DNA of 64,000 bases from JAFLCM01 sp964510955 (GTDB lineage: Bacteria; Planctomycetota; Phycisphaerae; Phycisphaerales; UBA1924). The stretch is from the NCBI GenBank assembly GCA_964510955.1, contig CAZEDW010000001.1, positions 62,001-126,000 on the forward strand. The letters run 5' to 3'. The notes under the pieces are model-generated. The model worked only from the letters and a program-made list of their open reading frames with translations. It was not told where the DNA came from and did no database searches. This document shows positions 52,614 through 61,309 of this stretch, one piece after another; position 1 is the stretch's first letter; every line of letters begins with the position of its first letter. The position numbers and the translations under genes were made by a program.

Positions 52614-55079
52614 TCACCGCCCGCCGCTTTCCCCGACCGTCGTCTCGTACCGGGTTCCCTCGGGAACAGCCACCGGCACCGGCACCGACACGCCGTAGCT
52701 GCCCGCGGTGCGCACCGCCGAGTCCACGGCGATCATGGCGGTGAACTGGCTCATCAGGCCCGACTCGAGCGCTGCGCGCCGGATCTCCGCCGGGAAGTCC
52801 ATTTCGCGCGAGAATGTCGAGCGGTCCGACAGGTCCGCGATCTTCATCCGTGCCCACACCTTCGCGAGCGCAGGGCCCGCCACGTCGCGCCCCGACGAAC
52901 GCGGGTTGATCGTGAGCGATTCCCGCTCGCCGCCCGGCGTGCGTCCGCTGATCTTCACTTTGCCCTTCCAGTTGCCGTCCAGCCGGCCGGTGATGAACAC
53001 GGGCCTGCCGACAAACAGGTCCGGCAGCCTCGACGGGTACACGCCGCTCACCTCGGCCCCGCCCCAGTCGATCTGCAGGTCGGTCATGGCCGGGTGGCTC
53101 ACGGCGTCAAAGAACTCGTCCATCACGGCTTCGGGCGCATCCGCAAGGGTGACGAACCCCGCGGCCCCGCGTCCGATGCGGGCCATGTGGTTGATGAGGT
53201 AGCGGTTGACGCTGGAGCCGATGCCGAACGCGAACACACGGCTTGTCCGCAGGCGCTGCTGCAACTCGCCGAGGATGTCGGCTTCGTTGCCGATGAATCC
53301 GTCGGTGAGGAAGCACACATATCGCGGGCGCGACGGGTCGAGCGGGAAATCAAGGCAGGCGCGGAGACCGTTGAGCATCTCGGTGCCGCCCTGGCCCGAA
53401 AGCGTGTCCAGGTACGCGATCCCCTGCTGCACGTTGCCCGGCGTTGCCTCCAGGCAGTACGAGCCGAGCTGCGAGGCCGTGTTGGCGAAGTTGATCACCT
53501 GGAACGTGTCGCCGGGCTGCAGGCGCATGAGCGCCCGCTTGGCGGCGGCCTTGGCCTGCTCCATCGGGCGACCGTTCATGCTGCCCGACGCATCGAGCAC
53601 GAAGACCATCTCGACGGGCGCCCGCTTCAGACCGGCGAGCTGCGCCGGCGGCACGAGCATCATGGTGAAGTAGCTCTCGCCGCTGTCGGCCCTGTGGGTC
53701 AGGATGCCGGTCTTGATCCCCTCGCCCACCACGCGGTAGCTCAGCACGAAGTCCTTGTTGGGGATGGAGTCGAGCTGCGAGAGCACCACCGTGGCGTGCC
53801 GGGCGTCGCACCGGTTGATCTCCACGGCGTGCGAGCGGCACTTGATGTCTTCGATCTTCACGCCGGCGTCGATCTCCACCGCCACGGAGATGTCGTGGCC
53901 GCTCCGTTCGCCGGGGCGGAGGTACGGCACCTCCACCCGCTGCCCCGATGCGCCAGAGTTGCCGCGCCCCACGGCCCCGACGCCATTGGGCGAGTAAGCC
54001 GGGTTGTAGCGCGGCCCGACCACCATCGGGAAGACAAACTGGTACCCGGCCGCGCTGCCCTCGGCACCGGCGCTGGACGCCGAGCCCTCGAAGGCGAGCG
54101 TGTTGTAATAGGTGATCGACACGTCGATCCCTTTGCCCGGCTCGATATTCGCCACCTTTTGCGTGAAGATGTTGGGGCGCTCCTGCGTCAGCAGGCTGGC
54201 CGTGTACCCCTGGGCCTTGGCGTCGGTGTAGATCTGCTCCGCCTCGGCCCGGTCGCGCACGATGCCGCGGATGCGCCGGTCGCCGATAGTCATGATGAAA
54301 TCGCTGACGGCTGCGTTGTCTGGCAGCGGGAACACATACGTCGCTTCGATCTTCTCGCTGTACGGGTTCTTGAACTGCTGCGTGACCACCACGGATGCGA
54401 TGGGGCCGTCGATGCGGGCCCTCACATCGGTGTGATCGAGCGGCACCGGCACCACGGCCGGGTCGCTCGTCCGGTAGCACATCAGCGCGCCGGTGCCGGG
54501 GCGGTCGTCGTCGTCACGCCGTGCCGGATCAACGGGGCGGCGCTCGATCACCCATACTTCATCCCGCGTGGCGGGCGGGGGGAGGACTGGGCAGTAGGCG
54601 TAGCGCGGCCCCGGGGCCTGCGACTGTTGCACGCGCGGCAGCGGCACCTTTGTTTGGTCCCGTGCCGGGGGAGCCGCCGGCGCCGAGCATGCCGGCGTGC
54701 CGGCACGCGCCCTGTCCGAAAGCGCCGGCACCGAGGCCGCCGGGACATCACGCGAGCCCACTGCAGACTTACTCAACAGAATGAGATCCTGCTTGTCTGT
54801 GACCATCGGAGTCCCCGCGTACCCCGACTCGAAACGCGCAGGGGCGTTCGCTTGACCTCCGCCGACCCCAGAAGTCCCGTCCGAATCACGACCCCCCAGG
54901 TTGTACGGGAATTGGACCGACATGTCGGGCCGTCGCTCGACCGTCGTCCATCCTCGGTCTTCCGTTCGGGCAGGGGCGCTGGGGTTGCTTGAGCAACTAG
55001 GCAGCCACATCACCCCCGCCCCCAGGCCCACGCCCAGCACAACCGTCGCCGAGAGTCCGATCAGAGTGTTCCGCTTCAC
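52614..55079 (-). CDS. VIT domain and von Willebrand A domain protein
   Basis: GTG 55079 overlaps the previous stop as GTGA and gives 821 residues. A membrane anchor comes first (TLIGLSATVVLGVGLGAGVM), then a Pro/Ala-rich stretch to about residue 200. The VIT domain follows (VTQQFKNPYSEKIEATYVFP, LPDNAAVSDFIMTIGDRRI). The VWA domain has the MIDAS residues in VFVLDASGSMNGRPMEQAKA, a central GGTEMLNGL and the FLTDG Asp, and a helical C-terminal end. This is the inter-alpha-trypsin-inhibitor type architecture, used for metal-dependent contacts. It is the last gene of a three-gene operon. Confidence 0.88.
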   Translation of the reverse strand: MKRNTLIGLSATVVLGVGLGAGVMWLPSCSSNPSAPARTEDRGWTTVERRPDMSVQFPYNLGGRDSDGTSGVGGGQANAPARFESGYAGTPMVTDKQDLILLSKSAVGSRDVPAASVPALSDRARAGTPACSAPAAPPARDQTKVPLPRVQQSQAPGPRYAYCPVLPPPATRDEVWVIERRPVDPARRDDDDRPGTGALMCYRTSDPAVVPVPLDHTDVRARIDGPIASVVVTQQFKNPYSEKIEATYVFPLPDNAAVSDFIMTIGDRRIRGIVRDRAEAEQIYTDAKAQGYTASLLTQERPNIFTQKVANIEPGKGIDVSITYYNTLAFEGSASSAGAEGSAAGYQFVFPMVVGPRYNPAYSPNGVGAVGRGNSGASGQRVEVPYLRPGERSGHDISVAVEIDAGVKIEDIKCRSHAVEINRCDARHATVVLSQLDSIPNKDFVLSYRVVGEGIKTGILTHRADSGESYFTMMLVPPAQLAGLKRAPVEMVFVLDASGSMNGRPMEQAKAAAKRALMRLQPGDTFQVINFANTASQLGSYCLEATPGNVQQGIAYLDTLSGQGGTEMLNGLRACLDFPLDPSRPRYVCFLTDGFIGNEADILGELQQRLRTSRVFAFGIGSSVNRYLINHMARIGRGAAGFVTLADAPEAVMDEFFDAVSHPAMTDLQIDWGGAEVSGVYPSRLPDLFVGRPVFITGRLDGNWKGKVKISGRTPGGERESLTINPRSSGRDVAGPALAKVWARMKIADLSDRSTFSREMDFPAEIRRAALESGLMSQFTAMIAVDSAVRTAGSYGVSVPVPVAVPEGTRYETTVGESGGR

Positions 55080-55627
55080 TTGGCTTCTCCTTCGCGAATC
55101 CGCACGGTGGTCGTCTGGGTGATGCGCGTACCGTCGTCGTCGGCGGCCGCGGTGAGTTCGGTCTGGCATGAGTCCACGAGCGGGATGGGCGCTCCGCCGG
55201 CGGCGCCCCCGGGGGAGGGGGGAACTGGCGGCACGATCCGCAGGTGCACCCGTGCCACCCGCACGCCGCCCCCGGTGTTTGCCGCCGGCCGCTCACCCTT
55301 CAGGTTGAACGCCCCGAGGATCACCCGGTTGTTCTGGATCGCCTTGGGGTCATAGAACGGCGGCTCCTTGAACGCTTCGCCGTCGCCGCCCTCGATGCCG
55401 ATAATCGCCGCGCCGGGCCGGTTCACCCGCAGGTCAACCTGGTACGCCCCGAGCCTGTGCGAACCGGGATCGACAAAGACATCGAGGAAGGTGAAACGGC
55501 CTTGGGCCGCGCCGCCGCGCCGGTCATCGTCGGCCCGGTCCATGCGGGCGGCGCCCAGGAGCGGGACCACGGCGATCGCGAGCAGCACCACGCTCCGCCG
55601 AACCACGCAAGCCAAAGAACTGTTCAC
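55076..55627 (-). CDS. Secreted cohesin-like protein
   Basis: GTG 55627 has GGAGG 7 bases upstream and overlaps the previous stop as GTGA. The 183 residues have a signal-like start (SVVLLAIAVVPLLGAA) and a domain with FTFLDVFVDPGSHRLGAYQV, DLRVNRPGAAIIGIEGGDGE, AFKEPPFYDPKAIQNNRVIL and GVRVARVHLRI. These phrases match the beta-sandwich of cohesin-type domains, which bind dockerins. The preceding gene encodes a dockerin-like module, so the pair could interact. The last 45 residues are Pro/Gly-rich and then strand-forming. Confidence 0.68.
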   Translation of the reverse strand: MNSSLACVVRRSVVLLAIAVVPLLGAARMDRADDDRRGGAAQGRFTFLDVFVDPGSHRLGAYQVDLRVNRPGAAIIGIEGGDGEAFKEPPFYDPKAIQNNRVILGAFNLKGERPAANTGGGVRVARVHLRIVPPVPPSPGGAAGGAPIPLVDSCQTELTAAADDDGTRITQTTTVRIREGEAK

Positions 55628-56472
55628 AGGCCACCTCCCGTCGCCCCCGCAGGATTCCCCGGCCCGCCGCCGCCTACAGGCCCGACTCCACCATCGCTGG
55701 GCGGCAGTTTTACCGCCGCCTGTGCCACCAGCACCACGTCGCGTTGATCCACCACCCCGTCGTGATTCACATCCCACTGCGCTTCGGGTGTCTGCTTGCG
55801 GTCAAGCCGGCGCGCGAGCTGGTAGGCGTTGACGATGTCCCAGCGCGGCACCCCCGGCTGCAACTTCCCTAACGCCGCCGCGCCCCCGCCGGAGCCCGAC
55901 ATTCCCGCGGACCTCGCCACGCTGTCTGCCGACGCGGAACTCAAGAGGTCCTTCGCTTCAGCCTCGCGTTTTTCGCCCGCCAGCACCGCGTCTTGGCGCG
56001 CTTCGGCGAGCGATGGGCCGTCAGTCGAATTATTGAACATCAGTTCGTCGTTCACGCCCGCCTGATGACCCGGAGCGACCTCCAGGGCAAGGGTGTTTTC
56101 TGCCCGGGATGCTGAGCCGATCGCGGGCGGCCGCGACGCTTGCTGCGCCACCATCATGCCGATCCCCCCCACCACCAGCAGCCCCGCCGCCATCGACCAT
56201 CGCACCGCCGGGCGGCGCCAGAGGGCCCGCTGCTGATGTTGAAGCACGCCGCCAGCGTCGGCCAGCACCCGAGCGTCGAGTTCCGGCGGGATTGCGAGTT
56301 GGATGGGGCGAAGCCCGGCCAAGGCCCGCCGGAGTTCCGGGGAGAGGGCGGAGAGCTCATCGGGGCCCTCCCCCTGACCCAAATCTTCAAAGTGGGGCGG
56401 TTTCGGAGCCTGGTTTCCACCTGGCTCGTTAGCTCCGTCAGACCCCGCGGGATGGAAGGGCGGCTTTGGCAC
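55624..56472 (-). CDS. Single-pass membrane protein with C-terminal dockerin-like module
   Basis: GTG 56472 opens 282 residues: a disordered 60-residue lead, a helical LRRALAGLRPIQLAIPPELD segment, one membrane helix (WSMAAGLLVVGGIGMMVAQ) and an outer stretch with helical repeats. Near the end, WDIVNAYQLARRLDRKQTPE and AQWDVNHDGVVDQRDVVLVA form a dockerin-like loop with Asp at calcium positions. The cytoplasmic part resembles anti-sigma N-terminal regions, but no sigma gene is adjacent in the window. First gene of the operon with the cohesin-like and VIT-VWA genes. Confidence 0.72.
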   Translation of the reverse strand: MPKPPFHPAGSDGANEPGGNQAPKPPHFEDLGQGEGPDELSALSPELRRALAGLRPIQLAIPPELDARVLADAGGVLQHQQRALWRRPAVRWSMAAGLLVVGGIGMMVAQQASRPPAIGSASRAENTLALEVAPGHQAGVNDELMFNNSTDGPSLAEARQDAVLAGEKREAEAKDLLSSASADSVARSAGMSGSGGGAAALGKLQPGVPRWDIVNAYQLARRLDRKQTPEAQWDVNHDGVVDQRDVVLVAQAAVKLPPSDGGVGPVGGGGPGNPAGATGGGL

Positions 56473-56792
56473 TGCCTCTGAAGCGCCGGGTTGCCAGTGC
56501 GGGTTCAGAAGGATCGAAGAAAACTTGACCCAAACAAAAGCCTTCCCCGAGCTCGCCAGCGGGCGGGGGCTTTGATGGCTTTGCCAGAGCCGGCTGGTTC
56601 GGCTACACTCCTCACCCCTCTTTCCGCCCTCCTGACCGGGGGGTGGTTGGTTGGGTCATTCTCCGGGTCGGCTCCACGGTGGGACGCCGACCCAGCCCGT
56701 CCATTTGACGGCAGCTCGATCCGGATCACCCCGGCGGGGGTCGCGCCCTCGCCCAACGTCTCGACAACGCTCCCAGCGCATCAGAGCCACCC
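56473..56792. other. Divergent spacer upstream of rpsL
   Basis: No ORF is supported. A long imperfect hairpin lies at 56536-56574 (CCCCG with CGGGG and AAAGC with GCTTT). It should hold promoters for rpsL (plus) and the membrane protein gene (minus). TTGACC at 56525-56530 is a possible -35 box without a clear partner. Confidence 0.4.
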
Positions 56793-57167
56793 ATGCCGAC
56801 GATCAACCAGCTCATCCGCAACCCACGTCTCCCGCAGCGCAAGCTGAAGAAGAACAAGGACCTGGCGCAGTGCCCGCAGAAGCGCGGCGTGTGCCTGCTG
56901 GTCAAGACCATGACCCCCAAGAAGCCGAACTCGGCGCTGCGGAAGATCTGCCGCGTCCGCCTGAGCAACGGCAAGGAAGTCACGGCCTACATCGGCGGCG
57001 AGGGGCACAACCTCCAGGAGCACTCGATCGTCCTGGTCCGCGGCGGGCGCGTCCGCGACCTCCCCGGCGTGCGTTACCACGTCGTGCGCGGTTCTCTCGA
57101 CTGCCTCGGCGTCGAGGGCCGCAAGCGCGGGCGCTCGAAGTACGGCGCCAAGCGCGGGAAGAAGTAA
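56793..57167 (+). CDS. rpsL: 30S ribosomal protein S12
   Basis: The 124-residue product begins MPTINQLIRNPR and has the conserved QKRGVCLLVKTMTPKKPNSA, LRKICRVRLSNGKEVTAYIG, GEGHNLQEHSIVLVRGGRV and DLPGVRYHVVRGSLDCLGV, with a KRGRSKYGAKRGKK tail. S12 helps decode mRNA at the A site. Lys residues in TPKKPNSALRK correspond to the streptomycin-sensitive place in other bacteria. rpsG follows after a 230-base spacer with heptad repeats, longer than usual for a str operon. Confidence 0.98.
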   Translation: MPTINQLIRNPRLPQRKLKKNKDLAQCPQKRGVCLLVKTMTPKKPNSALRKICRVRLSNGKEVTAYIGGEGHNLQEHSIVLVRGGRVRDLPGVRYHVVRGSLDCLGVEGRKRGRSKYGAKRGKK

Positions 57168-57182
57168 GCAAAGAAGGCATCG

Positions 57183-57283
57183 GGGACTAGGCACTGGGCA
57201 CTAGTTCCGAAAAAAGTCCCTTTCGCCCAGCGATTCACGACATCCCGGAAGTCACTGGTCCCTGATCCCAGGTCCCCGGTGCC
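57183..57283 (+). repeat. Heptanucleotide repeat inverted pair between rpsL and rpsG
   Basis: Heptads GGGACTA, GGCACTG, GGCACTA at 57183-57203 face TGGTCCC, TGATCCC, AGGTCCC, CGGTGCC at 57256-57283. The trailing GTTCCGA (57204-57210) also follows the groEL-proximal copy at 36236, so the two loci share 12 or more bases around the repeat. Confidence 0.8.
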
Positions 57284-57399
57284 TTTCACAGGCAAGTAAT
57301 CCCGCCCGACCCAGCCAGTCGGCGGGGTGAACAGACAGACGCCCGCCGGAATCAACAATCCGGAATCGGCGTCAGATGAGCCACAAAGGAGCCTCATTC

Positions 57400-57894
57400 A
57401 TGGCAGGCCGCTGGACAGCTTCGGAAGATCAACTCCGCCCCGACCCGCGTTTCAACAACCGGACGCTCGCGCGGTTCATCAACTGCATCATGCGTGACGG
57501 CAAGAAGTCCGTCGCCGAGCGCGTCGTCTATGACGCGATGGACGAGATCAAGAGCCGCCTCGAAAAGACGCCGCACCCCGGCGGTCTCGCCGGCCCCGTC
57601 GAGGTCTTCGAGAAGGCCATCGACAACGCCAAGCCCTTCGTCGAAGTCCGCTCCAAGCGCGTCGGCGGCGCCAACTACCAAGTGCCCATGCAGGTCGGCC
57701 CGCGCCGGCGCCAGAGCCTGGCGTTCCGCTGGATCATCCACTCCTGCCGCGCCGAGAAGGGCCGCCCGATGCATCTCCGCCTGGCCGATGAGCTTCTCGC
57801 AGCCAGCAAGGGCGAAGGCAAGGCCATGAGCACGCGGGACCAGGTCCACCGCATGGCCGACGCCAACAAGGCGTTCGCCCACTTCGCGTATTAA
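57400..57894 (+). CDS. rpsG: 30S ribosomal protein S7
   Basis: ATG 57400 has GGAG 8 bases upstream and gives 164 residues; the upstream in-frame ATG adds an unconserved stretch. Motifs: DPRFNNRTLARFINCIMRDG, KKSVAERVVYDAMDEI, KPFVEVRSKRVGGANYQVPM and RRQSLAFRWIIHSCRAEKGR, ending RMADANKAFAHFAY. S7 nucleates assembly of the 30S head and contacts mRNA. A strong terminator follows, so neither fusA nor tuf is cotranscribed. Confidence 0.98.
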   Translation: MAGRWTASEDQLRPDPRFNNRTLARFINCIMRDGKKSVAERVVYDAMDEIKSRLEKTPHPGGLAGPVEVFEKAIDNAKPFVEVRSKRVGGANYQVPMQVGPRRRQSLAFRWIIHSCRAEKGRPMHLRLADELLAASKGEGKAMSTRDQVHRMADANKAFAHFAY

Positions 57895-57927
57895 ACCGGC
57901 GTCGACACCTCGCCAACAACCACCCGA

Positions 57928-57960
57928 CGGGCCTCCATTTCGGAGGCCCGCTTTCATTTT
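57928..57960 (+). terminator. Rho-independent terminator after rpsG
   Basis: CGGGCCTCC (57928-57936) pairs perfectly with GGAGGCCCG (57942-57950) around ATTTC and is followed by CTTTCATTTT. Confidence 0.9.
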
Positions 57961-58127
57961 GAGCGGCCTGCGCCCGAGATGTCCGCCCGATTCCGGGAAT
58001 TGGCTGGGTGCCGGCCTTGAACCGGGCTATGCTGGGTTGGCGTGGTGAGCATGGACCGCGCACCGTTCCCTCGGGAGGGCAGGGGTTGGAACCGGGAAGA
58101 CGGAGGGTGGAGCCGAAGGAGTCCCCG

Positions 58128-58979
58128 ATGAACCGCAACCACAATCAAGACGCCCGGCAGTCCGTCCGCGCGGCGCTGGCGCTGGCGATCATCGCCGGAG
58201 CCTCCTTCGCCAACACCACCTACAACGAGTCGAGCATGAACTCGGCGAACTGGACGCCGACGGTCCTGGAGTCCGGCGCCGGCGGCTGGTCGGTCACGGT
58301 GCACTACGACACCGGCGGCAACCCCGACGATTTCCGGCGCGTCGTCATGATGACCGCCGCCGCTCCGACCCCCGGCGACGTCTCCGCCGTCACTGCGATC
58401 CACTTGCTCAACGGCGCGTCGTACAACCCGCGCACGCAGGGGGCGATCACGTCGGTGAACTACCACGAAGACGCGCTGCTCTATAGCGGGTCGACCGACA
58501 GCCAGTTCACCGGCCCCATGGTGCGGCAAAATGGTCAGTACTACATCGCCCTGGGGCTGACCATCCCGAGTTCGCCGACGTGGCAGACGCTGACCGCGTC
58601 GGGCATGACCGCTTCGTCGTTCGTGTGGGTCGATGTCAGCGACCCCGCCGGCGGGCTCAACGCCGCCGCCCACCCGGACTTCTCGGCCAACGGTTCGACG
58701 CTTGAGTTCGGCTTCTTCCGGCGCCTTGCCACCGGCGTCGGCGGCGCGGCCAAGACTTCCGATGCAGCCATCGATAACTACTCGATCACCCTGGTCACCC
58801 CCGCGTGCACCGGCGACATGAACTCCGACGGAATCGTCAACACCGCCGATCTTGTCCAGCTCTTGCTCCGCTTTGGTCAAAGCGTCGCCCCCGGTTCACC
58901 CGCAGACCTCAACGCGGACGGCACCGTCAATACCTCCGACCTGGTGCAGCTCCTGGTGCGATTCGGGCAGGCTTGCTGA
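58128..58979 (+). CDS. Secreted protein with tandem dockerin-like motifs
   Basis: ATG 58128 has AAGGAG 6 bases upstream. The 283 residues start with a signal peptide (LALAIIAGASFANT) and a strand-rich body (TYNESSMNSANWTPTVLESG, VMMTAAAPTPGDVSAVTAI, WQTLTASGMTASSFVWVDVS). The end has two dockerin-like loops (GDMNSDGIVNTADLVQLLLR and ADLNADGTVNTSDLVQLLVR). The family of the body is unknown. The nearby inverted repeat 30 bases downstream could stop transcription from both sides. Confidence 0.82.
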   Translation: MNRNHNQDARQSVRAALALAIIAGASFANTTYNESSMNSANWTPTVLESGAGGWSVTVHYDTGGNPDDFRRVVMMTAAAPTPGDVSAVTAIHLLNGASYNPRTQGAITSVNYHEDALLYSGSTDSQFTGPMVRQNGQYYIALGLTIPSSPTWQTLTASGMTASSFVWVDVSDPAGGLNAAAHPDFSANGSTLEFGFFRRLATGVGGAAKTSDAAIDNYSITLVTPACTGDMNSDGIVNTADLVQLLLRFGQSVAPGSPADLNADGTVNTSDLVQLLVRFGQAC

Positions 58980-59010
58980 GCCGCGAACCTCGAACTGGCC
59001 ACAACCCGTA

Positions 59011-59084
59011 CCACCGACTTCGGCTTTGAGAAGTCGATGTTCTTCGTGCCAGCGGCACCGGCTTCTCAGAGCCGAAGTCGGTGG
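59011..59084. repeat. Large inverted repeat between convergent genes
   Basis: CCACCGACTTCGGCTTTGAGAAG begins at 59011 and runs to 59033; its reverse complement, with one mismatch, occupies 59062-59084. The spacer is 28 bases. The right side runs into GGCACGG, the same flank as hairpins near 33 kb. It lies between the stop of the dockerin gene and the stop of the ABC permease gene and has no U-tract on either strand. Confidence 0.85.
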
Positions 59085-59090
59085 CACGGA

Positions 59091-60209
59091 TCACCAGCCG
59101 ATGTGACGCGTCGTTCCGCCCAGGCGCTCCCGCGCCGACTCTCCCAGCGCGTTGCAAGACAGAACGGTCAGGAACAGGCACAAACCCGGGAACATCCCCA
59201 GCCACCACGCGAAGTCTCCCGCCTGCCCCGGCGCCTGGGCCAGGAGCCGCCCCCACGACGGCTGATCCGGCGCGCCCAGACCCAGGAAACTCAGCGTCGC
59301 TTCCGCGAGGATCGCCCCCGCGAAGAGGAACGAGGCGTCCACGAGCGCGGCGGTCAGTGCCGAGGGCAGCAGGTGGCGCACGATCACGCGCCACGCCGGC
59401 AGCCCCGCGGCCCGGGCCGCCTGCACGAACTCCGCGTCCCGCAGGCGCATGAACTCGGCGCGCGTAAGCCGGGCCACGCCCATCCACGACAAGCACCCGA
59501 TCACGGCGAGCAGCCCCGTGGTGCTGCGCGGCAGCACCGCCGCCGCCAGCACCAGCACGAACATCGTGGGCACGCTCACAAAGACCTCGACGATCCGCAT
59601 CAGCAGCGCGTCGACCCAGCCGCCGAAGAACCCCATCAACGCCCCCATCGCGACGCCCAGCGAAAGCGCCACCCCCGCCGCCACGCACCCGCTGAGCAGC
59701 GCGACCCTGCACCCGTGCACGAGATTGGCGAGCACGTCCTGGCCCAGCGAGTCGGTACCGAGGCGGAACGGGCGAGCCCCGGCGGTGGTTCTCAACATCG
59801 AGCCAACCATCCTCCGGCAATCCTCGGGGCTGTCGTCGAAGTTCCGCATCGCCTGCTCGAGCACGCGGCGCCGGTCGATCTCGCTCAGCGGTAGCGCGCC
59901 GACCGCTGCATCTAATCGCGCTCGGCGCTCATCCGACGGAGCCGTCAACGCATCGGTCACGCGCTTGATCAGCGGATCGGACGACCACGCCCCGGGCGCG
60001 AGGCGGGCCGTGTTGCGGTCGTTCGGGCGCTCATTCGGCGCCCATCCCACCAGCGACCCCGGCCCTGAGGCAAGCCACGGGGAGAGCAACCCCACCACCG
60101 CGACCACGGCCAGCCAACCGATCGCCGCAACGCGCCCGACCGACCGCCGCCCAGCCTGCACGCCGGCCGCCGCCTCGTCCAGCATCGCATGGGGCGGGTG
60201 CTCAGTCAC
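59091..60209 (-). CDS. Dipeptide/oligopeptide ABC transporter permease, DppC/OppC type
   Basis: GTG 60209 overlaps the end of the B-type permease gene by 8 bases, with GAGGA upstream; ATG 60224 is an alternative. The 372 residues include a long N-terminal segment before the core: GTDSLGQDVLANLVHGCRVA, GVAMGALMGFFGGWVDALLM, RIVEVFVSVPTMFVLVL, then the EAA motif region AEFVQAARAAGLPAWRVIVR, and EATLSFLGLGAPDQPSWGRL. It forms the membrane channel with the B-type permease and moves peptides inward. Confidence 0.9.
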   Translation of the reverse strand: MTEHPPHAMLDEAAAGVQAGRRSVGRVAAIGWLAVVAVVGLLSPWLASGPGSLVGWAPNERPNDRNTARLAPGAWSSDPLIKRVTDALTAPSDERRARLDAAVGALPLSEIDRRRVLEQAMRNFDDSPEDCRRMVGSMLRTTAGARPFRLGTDSLGQDVLANLVHGCRVALLSGCVAAGVALSLGVAMGALMGFFGGWVDALLMRIVEVFVSVPTMFVLVLAAAVLPRSTTGLLAVIGCLSWMGVARLTRAEFMRLRDAEFVQAARAAGLPAWRVIVRHLLPSALTAALVDASFLFAGAILAEATLSFLGLGAPDQPSWGRLLAQAPGQAGDFAWWLGMFPGLCLFLTVLSCNALGESARERLGGTTRHIGW

Positions 60210-61290
60210 GCCGGGTCCTCGCATCGGCCAGTGCGTACAGCACGTCGCCCAGCACCATCGCCAGCATCGTTACCACGCCCGCCAGCAGCACGTTGCCCAT
60301 CAGCAGCTCGCGGTCCCGCAGGGTGACGGCCTCGATCATCAGGCTCCCCATGCCGGGCAGTGAGAAGATCCGTTCCACGACCACCGAACCGGAGATCATC
60401 GCTGGCGCCACCGCTGTGAAGACGGTGATGAGCGGCAGCAGCGAGGCGCGGAAGGCGTGGTGGACGACCACGTCCCGCTCGGGCGCCCCCTTGGCCCGCG
60501 CGGTCCGCACGAACGGCGCGCCCAGATTCTCGATGACCCCGGCCCGCACCAGCCGGGCGATCACCGCAAGTCCCACGTACGCCTGGCACACCACGGGGAG
60601 TACGAGGTGCCAGAGCGTGTCCAGGGCCCAGCCCCGGTTGGCGCCCGAGGGCAGAAACGCCCATTCACCGGCGTCGGCATCGTGCAGCCCGGCTACCGGG
60701 AACCAGCCCATGTGCTGCCTCGAAGCCAGGTAGCCCAGCATCAGCACCCCGGTGCAAGCGACCGGCAACGACCACAACCCCGTCAGCACCGTATTGATCA
60801 GCTGATCCACCCGGGTGCCATGCCGGGCGGCACAGAACACTCCGAGCGGCACCGCCACCGCGTACATCAGCCCGACCGCCAAGACGTTGACCGCCAGCGT
60901 GACCGGGAGCCTCTCGGCAAGCAGCGCCGACACCGGGCGGCTGCGCCCGAACGACCAGCCCAGGTCGGGCCAGTCCAGCCGAAGCACGCCGGGGATCAGG
61001 GGGACGCCAGAGGATGTCGAGGGGTCGCCGTCCGGCGAGCCGATCCTGACGGGTGTGAGGCGTGCCAGCCAGTGCCCGTATTGGACAATGAGCGGCTTGT
61101 CGAGGCCGAACCGGTGCTCGAGATACTCATCGCGTGAGCCGGCAGGGGCCGCCCCCGCCTCGCCGGCCGCGGCGCCGATCCCGCCGGCGACACCGCCGGG
61201 GCTCAGCGAGACCAGCATGAACACGCCGAGCGTCAGCCCCAGCATGGTGGGGATCAGCAGCAGCAGGCGTTTGAGCGCTCGTTGGGTCAC
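60202..61290 (-). CDS. Dipeptide/oligopeptide ABC transporter permease, DppB/OppB type
   Basis: The 362-residue product begins ALKRLLLLIPTMLGLTLGVF and carries DEYLEHRFGLDKPLIVQYGH, TLAVNVLAVGLMYAVAVPLG, the EAA loop (APFVRTARAKGAPERDVVVH) and VVERIFSLPGMGSLMIEAV. An atypical insert near residues 185-210 (RQHMGWFPVAGLHDADAGEW) sits in the periplasmic loop. It pairs with the C-type permease downstream; its start lies 19 bases after the solute-binding protein gene. Confidence 0.9.
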   Translation of the reverse strand: MTQRALKRLLLLIPTMLGLTLGVFMLVSLSPGGVAGGIGAAAGEAGAAPAGSRDEYLEHRFGLDKPLIVQYGHWLARLTPVRIGSPDGDPSTSSGVPLIPGVLRLDWPDLGWSFGRSRPVSALLAERLPVTLAVNVLAVGLMYAVAVPLGVFCAARHGTRVDQLINTVLTGLWSLPVACTGVLMLGYLASRQHMGWFPVAGLHDADAGEWAFLPSGANRGWALDTLWHLVLPVVCQAYVGLAVIARLVRAGVIENLGAPFVRTARAKGAPERDVVVHHAFRASLLPLITVFTAVAPAMISGSVVVERIFSLPGMGSLMIEAVTLRDRELLMGNVLLAGVVTMLAMVLGDVLYALADARTRRD

Positions 61291-61309
61291 GCGGAGAAGG
61301 GCGTCGGGC

